Source of the DNA: Dryococelus australis
Taxonomy: Eukaryota > Arthropoda > Insecta > Phasmatodea > Phasmatidae
NCBI GenBank assembly: GCA_029891345.1
Contig: CM057002.1
Coordinates: forward strand, 62,052,777-62,116,776
Length of the DNA stretch: 64,000 bases
Direction: 5' to 3'
Shown: piece by piece, positions 56,316-64,000 of the stretch
Numbering within the stretch: the first letter of the stretch is position 1
Layout: every line of letters starts with the position of its first letter
Notes under the pieces: generated by a model
The model's input: the letters and a program-made list of their open reading frames with translations, nothing else
What the model was told of the DNA's origin: nothing
The model's database searches: none
Program-made: the position numbers and the translations under genes

Positions 56316-56507
56316 CTGAGTGCTGGGTCCCGGGCCACACCTCGCCTGGACTCGACACGCCTCACTTCTACCCACAGCTGTGGCAGTGTCTGCGCAACCA
56401 GTCGTGGCTGGAATGTTGTAACGAGGCTAAGCAGCTTGAATAATGGCACCATGTTGAACGCCAGTTTGTCACTGTACAGTCTCAGCAAAACTGCACAAAC
56501 TGTTTCC
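56316..56507 (-). CDS. Host-gene exon, helical repeat (FOCAD-like?), minus strand
   Basis: Acceptor TTTGATGTTTTTAG and donor CTCAG-GTAGAT are strong. The exon starts with one base of a split codon and ends after two, matching the neighbouring exons at 57129-56977 and 55327-55221. The 63 encoded residues include ETVCAVLLRLYSDKLAFNMV, PLFKLLSLVTTFQPRLVAQT and LPQLWVEVRRVESRRG, an amphipathic helical pattern like HEAT/ARM repeats. It is GC-richer than the flanks, as exons in this window are. This is the best-supported exon of the putative gene. The family assignment is a guess. Confidence 0.65.
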
Positions 56508-56976
56508 CTAAAAACATCAAACGAAAGCACATTTAATAGCAGCACTAATAATTTCTGCTTACAAGTTAACATGACATTCACTTGTTACGTGTAAATATAG
56601 TATGTGAATAAAATGTGAAAACAAAAATTGTCATATGCATTATGACAACATCGAAAGATAAATAAAATACTGTAACAATAAAACTATAACCTCTTAACAT
56701 ATAATTTTCCCAAAAATTTTCAAAATGTCTGATGATTTTGGTAACAGTTTTTCCCCCCCGCAAAATGAATGCCAGAGTGACGGAATTGTATTATGAATGA
56801 TGGAGGGACACATATGCCCCCTAGCGGCACATACATGCAAGCAAATGCAAACGGGACACATGTTAGGGTGTGACAATACTGCTATTACAATCAGCAGTTG
56901 TCACAATCAGAGTGTGCCTTGCCAAACGCAGCAAGTGGGAACCCCCTCTACCAGATAGGAAATCAGGCCAGATTAC

Positions 56977-57129
56977 ACCATGCTAAGCAGATATCTGAGC
57001 AATACTGAGTAGAGGATGACGTCTTTCTCCACGTGACGCCGGCCATGATGGACGCATCCAGGAACCTGCTGTGCTGACTGCCGTAACACGCCAACAGTAC
57101 AAAACCCTCTGGTTACATCGAAAGTGTCG
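56977..57129 (-). CDS. Host-gene exon, minus strand
   Basis: A long pyrimidine tract ending CTCTCTCAG precedes it, the best acceptor in the region. The 50 residues include DTFDVTRGFCTVGVLRQSAQ and EKDVILYSVLLRYLLSM. The donor is read as ATGGT-GTAATC, which leaves two bases that join to the first base of the next exon. A GTGTAA donor two bases earlier would break the phase. Other frames over the same bases contain stops or run into the pyrimidine tract. The C-terminal half is helical. Confidence 0.55.
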
Positions 57130-57359
57130 CTGAGAGAGAAGGGAGAGGAGTGATGTAAGAGCAAGAGATGAGACAACAGACAGTCCCACCACTTCCCTCA
57201 ACATCCCCGGACAATCTATGGTTACCACTCCACCTTCCTTTTATTTTTTCCGTGCATAGGATCACCCCAGAAATTTTTCCCTTCATTTTGTTTTAATGTA
57301 CAGCATATACAAACCGAAATATGGTAATTTTTGTGCCTAAAGTAATAACCTGACTTCAT

Positions 57360-57478
57360 TGTGTACAACCGATACTAAAGTATCAGCCCGGTACCATACC
57401 CGACACATACATTGGAGAAAGGTGAAGTATCGTCCAATACCGATACTTAGTATCTGTATCGGAACAACTCTAATAAAA
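57360..57478 (-). repeat. hAT-like terminus with CCGATAC repeats
   Basis: On the minus strand it starts TTAGAGTTGTTCCGATACAG and contains several GATAC / GTATC units in palindromic pairs, as in subterminal regions of hAT elements. No partner end was identified. Confidence 0.4.
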
Positions 57479-58177
57479 ATATTGCATTTTAACTACAGCT
57501 GTGTCCACACCCCATTTTGTCGATATTACACAGATACAGATACTTTGTGGCTGATCCCGAAGATAGTGCCGATACAAAATCATTTCATTTGTAATTTTTT
57601 AGATTGTGTCTGAAATACTTTAAAATGAGTACAGGATCTCCAGGATGTGGAAAAACATGTCAATAAATACAAAAAAGTTACATACAATTCCTTATACCAT
57701 ATATACACCATAAATCACTGTGAATACGACACTGCAGTATTTAAGAAGTCTTTTCTGCACAATCAATGTTTACATTGCACTTTAGAACTTTGGTTAGTTT
57801 ATAATTATAAACTTCACTTTATCAAACTCCGGGGCACTATCTAAAACAATTTTTTTCATTCTTAAGCAGTTTTTATGACGTAAGCAGCCAGCTACAAAAA
57901 CCAACTTCGCCCAATAGTTACAAATGCTGTATTTGTCAACAACTAGGGATGTCAAAGATTCCTCGATACCCTTGATTATTACATGTATCGAAGCATCGAG
58001 AATAGAACTGTTAATTGTTATAAATCCTCGTCCACCTTAACAATATTTTTTGAGGTTATGTTGCACAGCAACAGGTCTTTGGTTTTTCAAATAGACTGAA
58101 CCTGTACCGAAATCGCATGTGTTGACCGAAATTAACCATTAATGATGCTTCGACTATGAAACAATTAAGATAATACA

Positions 58178-58868
58178 GTAGAACCTCGATTATCCATGAT
58201 AATGCAGGGGAAGAGATAGTTGGATAATCGAAACTCATAGTTAAAAAGAGTCGTTTTTATCTTGATGGCTGCCATATGGCAGACGGCTATTGTCGATATT
58301 TGGCTGCCTCACTTCACTCTGGCGTCACACTGTGCTGTGTGGCACGGCTATAATGGGAAAATTGCACTTGTTTTCATTTTTGTGCACTTACTGACATGAT
58401 TCAGTACTATGTGTTACTGTTGCAAGAATGCTACAAACGCATGTGTAAATCTACCGCACAATATCTAAACCTGTAAATATCTGCATAGATGAAACACTAA
58501 AACAAACTGGCAGTCACGGATGAAAGACCACTGCCGCACACACGGATGCGTTGTACATACCACTTTGTTGCGCGCAAGTATTGCAATCAGCATTAGTTGA
58601 TAAAGCCGCATGCCTGAAGTCTGCGTTTGCAAACAGATGTGGTTCGTAGATAAGAAACCTCGTTAGCGATAGTTATTAGTCGGAGCATAAGGATCCTGGA
58701 CCAGGATCCTTAATAATACCACGATTCCTGGTATTATTTTTCGGATTTTTTATTTTGTTTACTTTTATTTAACGGTATATTATATAAAGAAAAGGTACAC
58801 TTTTCGTACCATCCATATTTCCTGTTCGTTATATTTTCGTTTTTAGGTAATCGAGATTGAAAGCATTT
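58178..58868. mobile_element. Nested pogo/Tigger-like repeat
   Basis: The left end CAGTAGAACCTCGATTATCC is the common Tigger/pogo terminus and is followed by GGATAATCGAAA at 58222-58233. At 58850-58867, GGTAATCGAGATTGAAAG is a diverged inverse of it. A TA precedes the left end. The interior is non-coding. The right boundary is uncertain. Confidence 0.5.
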
Positions 58869-58975
58869 TTTTTTTTTTGTTTACCTCTATCAAAAATTTC
58901 CGTCTTTTTTCTAAAAGTGGGTAGTGTTAAAGTTTTCAATGTAATGAGGATTTTATTAACTTAGATGTGAAGAAA

Positions 58976-59248
58976 ATGTCTAGAGATGTGTGGAATTATT
59001 TTTCAGTTGATGTAAATGATGCAAATTATGCATTTTGTAGCTAGTGCTTGGCAAAAACTTCAAGAGGTGGGGTTAGTCGCATAACTAGTAACATGAGAAA
59101 ACACTTAAGGAACATTACGAGTACAAGAAAACTGCCAATAATGATGCTTCAAAAGATCTTTTGGGCAAAGATGCATGTAGCAGCAAGTCACCCAGTGCCC
59201 CTGCAACTATGTCCGGTAGGAGCATTTTCATTTAGCAATGCTAAATGA
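58976..59248 (+). pseudogene. hAT BED zinc finger, interrupted by TAG
   Basis: From ATG 58976 the frame reads MSRDVWNYFSVDVNDANYAF, then C-S-stop-C (the C-x2-C pair with an in-frame TAG in the middle), then LAKTSRGGVSRITSNMRKHL and RNIT. This is the BED pattern: W-x-Y-F, C-x2-C, T-S-N-x-x-x-H-L-x-x-x-H, with the final histidine replaced by threonine. The finger binds transposon ends in the nucleus. Beyond it the frame continues to 59248 without recognisable homology. It sits inside the hAT element 57944-59699, whose ends it would have recognised. Confidence 0.75.
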
Positions 59249-60239
59249 AAGGTTACTTGTATTTCAGTTTCATTACTGAATGGCATCAATATTTGTGTAC
59301 ATATTGGTTAGCTTCATAAGTTAACCTAAAATATTGCATTGAGAAGTTGAGAACTTTTGTTTAACTTTTTTCTATAATACTGTGTCTAAATTCATGTCAA
59401 ATAAATCATAGATTTATCAAAAATACTGATATGAACTTGTTAGGCCTAATTAGATAAGTCTGAATGTTACATAAATATAGAACATTAACTTCACTTAGCA
59501 GACCAGAAAGGTTTTCCTGTAATTGTCTTCATATTTGTGTGTCTAATTTGACCTATAATACATTTCAAAAGCATACATAGACTGTAGGCACATGTTAATA
59601 ATCACTGTATCCTAATTTATGGTATCAGAATCGAGTGAAAGGTTTTACGGTTCGAATCAAGAATTTGAATAGAAAAAAAGCTATATTTAGACATCCCTAT
59701 CAAGAACGTAACCACAAACACAGAAGAAGAATGAAGATGGCAGTGTATATAAATACTGCACATATGTTCAGTGCATAAATTATATTCATCTGCTTAATAT
59801 ATACTACGTACTATTTACTTACGTCATATCATTTTTGGTTAGAGATGTTAGTTTATAAATATAATTCAGGTAGTTAAGATTCTGCCCATGAACGAGTGCC
59901 TTTTTAGCTCATACATACATAAAACGATAAACATTCGACCTTTCTAGTAATCAATTTATGAATTGTATGCTGCGAATGAAATATTGATATATGATGTGGG
60001 AGTGATATGATTAATATGCAGTTGATGTTTATGTGGTAGAAAACGTACAAAATCAATATTATAGCGGTGAAACGTTTATATTTTTACAAATCTAAAAGAT
60101 AAAATTAAAATTAAGAAAATAGTATTTTGGTTGCAGAAATAAAATTCTTTGTTTGTGAAAACATGTCTAGTAAGATAACCAAATGCATAAATTTACATGA
60201 TGATTGAAACATTTGGGGAGATAAAATAATTTGGTTGGA

Positions 60240-60306
60240 CCATGGCAGTACCAATTTTGAGATAATCGACCGAAGTATCGATATCCGTATCGGCCCAGCC
60301 CTACTT
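60240..60306 (-). repeat. hAT-like terminus
   Basis: On the minus strand it starts TAGGGCTGGGCCGATACGGA then TATCGATACTTCGGTCGA. No partner end was found. Confidence 0.4.
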
Positions 60307-60351
60307 TTAACATAAAGGAGAACAGAAGTATATGTAAAAAGATATCCCTAC

Positions 60352-60500
60352 CATATATAAAAGCAGGTTCTTTTCCAGGAATTTCTAAGTCTTTTGCAGC
60401 CACAGCAAAGCTATTAGCTGGTAACGAAAAACAAGAATTATGACAGGGATAAAGTGAAACTACCCCATCATCACTAATAGGATGCAACACAAGAACAGAC
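60352..60500 (-). CDS. Host-gene exon, minus strand
   Basis: The frame reads SVLVLHPISDDGVVSLYPCH, NSCFSLPANSFAVAAKDLEI and PGKEPAFIY. The acceptor is placed at TATAAG-G because it completes the codon split at the end of exon 61170-60968 (AA+G); its pyrimidine tract is poor. The donor is TATG-GTAGGG, not ideal. After the donor the open frame continues into AT-rich sequence that looks intronic. It ends after one base of a codon, which does not match the next exon at 57129, so an exon between them may be missing. Not recognised as a family. Confidence 0.5.
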
Positions 60501-60967
60501 CTTATACAGTGGATTCTCTATTAATCTTTTCTCAGGGGACTGATAAAAAATTTCAATACACGTGGACTTTCAATGAAAGTGTTCTTGAAATGCAGATAAA
60601 TAAAAAATGGGATCACAAAATGCGTTCCATGGATACGGGATTTCAATCCATCCAAATTCAATACATAGAGTTTGATGGTAAACACAAGTGCTTAAACTAG
60701 TAAATACAATCAGTTAAAAATAATTTTGATGCATTAATATTCAATACATTTCTGAATGGACAAACAAATATGTTTTTCTTACAAGTCGATAAGCCAGATA
60801 TAAAACTCTCAGCTTCTTTGGCATGAGAACTTGATATAAGATCGTCACTCTATTGTGTACATTTATATTATGCAATACTTATGGATACAGAAAAAACAGA
60901 AAAGTGAAAAATATCAGAGAGCAGGAGTGCACAAACAGGAGAATGAACCAAAATGCAACATACGTAC

Positions 60968-61170
60968 TTGAGCTCACAACTCTCTTCCAAAGCAGGGCTG
61001 GTGAGGAAGTCTGACAACACTTTGCACGCCACTTGGCTTTGCTGCCGAAGAGTCTCAGACGTAAACATGGCTATCTCAAATACACGTTGGAGGCACACCT
61101 CTGCGATGAGCTGCAACACCGACACATCTGTCCTGTGTTGCTTCGTCAGCTGCAGAATGTACGCCAACGC
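60968..61170 (-). CDS. Host-gene exon, helical repeat, minus strand
   Basis: Acceptor ATATTCCCTCAG and donor CAA-GTACGT bound 203 bp. The 67 residues, ALAYILQLTKQHRTDVSVLQ, then LIAEVCLQRVFEIAMFTSET, LRQQSQVACKVLSDFLTSPA and LEESCEL, form regular amphipathic helices of the ARM/HEAT kind. The exon starts in phase 0 and ends after two bases. The plus strand is also partly open, but splice signals and composition favour minus. It is the most upstream well-supported exon. The gene start must lie right of 61170, possibly outside the window. Confidence 0.6.
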
Positions 61171-61215
61171 CTGAGGGAATATAACATCCTCAAGATCCCA
61201 TCAGTGTCCCATTAC

Positions 61216-61247
<32 letters not shown>

Positions 61248-61255
61248 GGGGGGGG
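61216..61255. repeat. A24 run directly followed by G16
   Basis: Two homopolymers abut; one may be a SINE-type A-tail, or both may be assembly artefacts. Confidence 0.9.
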
Positions 61256-61989
61256 TCCTGCAAACAAAGTTTTTTTTTTTAATTTGAGTAAAGTTACAGT
61301 AATTAACTTTTTTGGGTAGCTCTTAAGTTCGAGTAAAACTTGAGAAGAATTCAAGTTTTATAGAAAAGTAGTTCGAACCATTTTAACTATTAAATGAGAA
61401 GTGCAATTTTTAAAATTATTTTCTCTTAGTTACATTTCTTCAGGAGACCTGCTGAAAGCACTAAAAAGGAGACTTCAGCTTCCTTCTTGCCCACTTGCAA
61501 ATATAAACTGTTTTGAGGAAACAGGAGTGTATTTACAATTACAACCTAATACAATACTTAATATGAGTAAAATTATTAATTTTATTAACACTAATTTTAG
61601 AGAGGTATTTTTTTTAAATTATCTCAAATGATTAAACATACATGCCACATGTAAAATTTTGTATTTTCACTCTTTCTGGAGGTATATTTTTCTCACCAGA
61701 CAATAGTTGTTTTTACCCCAACCACCAATGGCAATCAGCAGCAGACACATTCGTTGCAAAACAGAATTACGAAGATTCTCTGGACTTAAAAATTACGTTC
61801 CTTGCAATAGTACATACCCAATATTGAACATAAGTGAATTCAAACTATTTTATTTCTATTTATTAAAGTTAATATTTTGTGCTTAAACATAGCTGCACAA
61901 TATAGGTTAAGTGGTAGAACAAATTTTTTAATGTGGCATACTAGTTGCGACATCAATACGTTGTGGTTTTCCAAAGAAAGTGAAATACC

Positions 61990-62140
61990 GTCCACAGAAA
62001 CGAGCGAATCAAGGTCTGTTGATTCAAGTGGAAATTGCAGGTCACACATTTGGAATTATTTCACGAAAATAAAAATGAAGCTCACTGTAGTATGTGCGAT
62101 TCTACCAAAATTTTAATGGTACACTATATAAGAGAATGTT
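61990..62140 (+). pseudogene. hAT BED zinc-finger relic with frameshift
   Basis: The plus frame reads SRSVDSSGNCRSHIWNYFTK, the W-x-Y-F start of a BED finger. About seven bases later, in another frame, it continues NEAHCSMCDSTKILM with the C-x2-C pair. One frameshift near 62062 therefore separates the two halves. No ends of a host transposon were delimited. It is the third BED remnant in the window, and its wording differs from the other two, so it is a separate hAT family. Confidence 0.65.
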
Positions 62141-63804
62141 ACAACTCTTCAATGTCAAATTGCACGATGTAGCCTACCAGCTATTTTATACAATTCTAGT
62201 AAAAACTTGCTAGAGTTCGAATCAAAAAACAGAAACCTTTTGAATGCTTGGGTTGAACGCAACACAAACAAAATTCCAGTGCTCATATATCCCTATTATT
62301 AATATTAATTAATTTAACAATAATAAAATGAACAAAACCAAATAATTTTACATTAAAAATATATAAAATCACAGGAATTCCAGTATTTTCAGTGTAGTAC
62401 TTGAATTCCTACCCTTTTAAATTGTTATAAAGTAGAAAAACTCCCCACTAAATTTCTTTTGTGATTTTTTTTATTAATATCGGCATTGGTCACGTTTTTC
62501 TCGTTTGTGTAACTTTTGAGTAGTAGTTGTCTTTTTTAGTTCAGATGCGGGCCGTTTTCTTCTGTGATTTGGCAGTTTTAGTAATTTTCAGATGCTTTGG
62601 TTAATTTTCGAAAGTCATATTTTCTTTTTCAAATTTCAATCAATTATGAAAAGTATTTTTATATGCTTTATTTAAACAAGTTAAGGTAAAATGTTTTTAA
62701 TGTATTATTTACAGTAATACACTTTTACCAAAAATAACCATTTTTCTGTTAATGAGGAGAAGGTATTAGTGTATTAAACATAAGCATATCGGCGAGGTTA
62801 ATTTAGCTCCTAAGGAATTATTCGTGAATGTTAAGTGGTCCGTTACATAATATTTACACTAATTGCTGAAGATGATAGAGAATTCTTAAGGAGCACAAAT
62901 AACTAACCAGACGCTTGTGTTGAGACATACCATTTATACAATTGCTTTTTCTGACACCTTTATTACACAATGCATAAATGTTTATTAACGTTAAGTGTTT
63001 TGGTGAAAATTTACGGGGAAAATTACATGAATAGTTGATACTCAGTACATATATTAGTATTTTTAGTCATGGTGCACTGATATGACATTACGGATTACTG
63101 GTACAATTATTGCTTATGAGATCAATCAGCAACTACTACATCAGTTACTGATTACAAGTTTAATAACTTATTTAATTTCAAAATAATCAATACAGTCAAT
63201 CCAGCACCGCGAGACAGTTTATTTTAACAAAACTGTTCACTTCAGGCTACAGCATGAGGAAAGCCTACAATATCTGTAGAGCCCCACTATAACAGAAAGT
63301 AAAATAAGCTGATTTCCTCATTACAATTTCACCATTTAGTCATAAAAATATTTTTAATTTCATCAAAATTTTATAGCAAAAACTGCATGTGTTATTATCA
63401 GAATATTAAAGTGTTGTTTTCATAACACTTTCAAACAAAATAAATGGAATTTTTTATTCATATATATTAATCAGAAGGCTACATATTTAAATGGAAAACA
63501 TTCAAAATAAAGATAACGGGACAAAATCAAGAGAGCACACTTATCATGAAACACACATTATCAGTCACATTAATTTTTGTATGACAAATCCTACATTTTG
63601 TCGAAACAAAATTACAATTCCCCAGTAACACTAGCATTAGCAACTTACAAGATTTTTACATCACCCTCATATAGCTTCTGTTCATTTTTTTTGTCAGCAC
63701 AATGGAGCCTGCACAGAGGTGCCTGAGCATAAGGGATGTGCGTGTTTTGAGACACGTGGGTAAACAGAGCTACTGCTCTAAGAAACGAGGACAATGACGC
63801 AAAT
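62141..63804. other. AT-rich stretch, nothing recognised
   Basis: No exon-like block, terminal repeat or microsatellite of note is seen. Confidence 0.45.
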
Positions 63805-63999
63805 CTAAGGAATGCACGAGACAGGGGGAAGTATTAGCCTACTGCCATGTAGTGGGAGGCTGTGGCAGCACCTAGCAAGAGCCCTCGATAAAGTAACAAC
63901 TAAATGTCTGCATAAAGAATTGTGGTAATTTTTAAGTTCCTCAAATGTGTGAGTTGGGGTTTGGTAGCAGCTTGGTTGCAAACCTTTCATCAACTTAAC
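63805..63999 (-). other. Weak coding-like block at the right edge
   Basis: A 62-codon minus-strand frame has balanced composition (PTHTFEELKNYHNSLCRHLV, then VTLSRALARCC) and is GC-richer than the flank. It lies upstream, in gene orientation, of the exons at 61-55 kb. Splice sites are ambiguous. It may be an earlier exon of that gene or chance. Confidence 0.25.
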
Positions 64000-64000
64000 C

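Larger units (their letters stand above)
57944..59699 (+). mobile_element. hAT (Ac-like) element with TSD and TIRs
   Basis: The left end reads TAGGGATGTC-A-AA and the inverted right end TAGGGATGTC-T-AA, the same class of terminus as the Ac family (C/TAGGGATG). Flanks are TCAACAAC (57936-57943) and TCAAGAAC (59700-59707), an 8-bp target-site duplication with one change. The 1756-bp interior carries a broken BED finger (58976) and a nested pogo-like repeat (58178-58868). No catalytic DDE/RW domain is visible. It is a decayed or internally deleted hAT copy lying in a presumed intron. Confidence 0.8.

Noticed and set aside
1-64000. CRISPR arrays, bacterial operons, rRNA genes.
   Set aside because: No short regularly spaced identical repeats, Shine-Dalgarno-linked gene strings or rRNA-like sequence are seen.

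Overview
The window is eukaryotic, AT-rich, repeat-dominated DNA, most likely from a large-genome insect. The reasons are intron-like coding blocks with GT/AG boundaries, poly(A) signals, long microsatellites, tRNA-derived SINEs, decayed Ty3/gypsy elements, and many short Tc1/mariner-, pogo- and hAT-type transposons. Translations of the main SINE family resemble, from memory, strings that recur in predicted proteins of stick insects (Phasmatodea). I treat a phasmid source as plausible, not proven. I see no prokaryotic operons, no CRISPR array and no intact viral genome.

Layout. 0-0.3 kb: a GC-rich open stretch followed by AATAAA, possibly the last exon of a plus-strand gene. 1.8-4.4 kb: a tandem array of about 2.6 units of 415 bp, a tRNA-like SINE head, a GTTGGCCCA-type transposon end and a minus-strand SINE. 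6.6-19.6 kb: two adjacent, degenerate Ty3/gypsy elements, both on the minus strand. Element A (6.6-14.5 kb) shows a PHD-like finger block, gag with a decayed zinc knuckle, protease, reverse transcriptase, RNase H, integrase and a membrane-segment third ORF. Element B (14.5-19.6 kb) shows gag, zinc knuckles, protease, reverse transcriptase, an RNase H remnant and integrase. Both carry frameshifts, stops, lost catalytic residues and insertions.

20-42 kb: mostly non-coding DNA with dispersed repeat pairs, TA-flanked MITEs (24.5, 29.4, 34.1 and 40.1 kb), a SINE at 25.0 kb, a perfect 129-bp tandem duplication at 27.2 kb and isolated hAT-like termini. 42-61 kb: evidence for one multi-exon minus-strand host gene. 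Exons at 61.17-60.97, 60.50-60.35, 57.13-56.98, 56.51-56.32 and 55.33-55.22 kb have good splice signals and mostly matching phases. A terminal exon with stop codon and poly(A) signal lies at 42.16-42.06 kb. The product looks alpha-helical (HEAT/ARM-like), with weak resemblance to focadhesin. Its presumed introns hold most of the DNA transposons, including a hAT element (57.94-59.70 kb) with terminal inverted repeats, a near-perfect 8-bp target-site duplication and a broken BED finger.

No coherent new enzymatic system is visible. The most interesting signals are the PHD-type block next to the gypsy gag, the nested hAT/pogo relic, three BED-finger remnants, the SINE family likely to be mis-annotated as protein, and the transposon-filled host gene.
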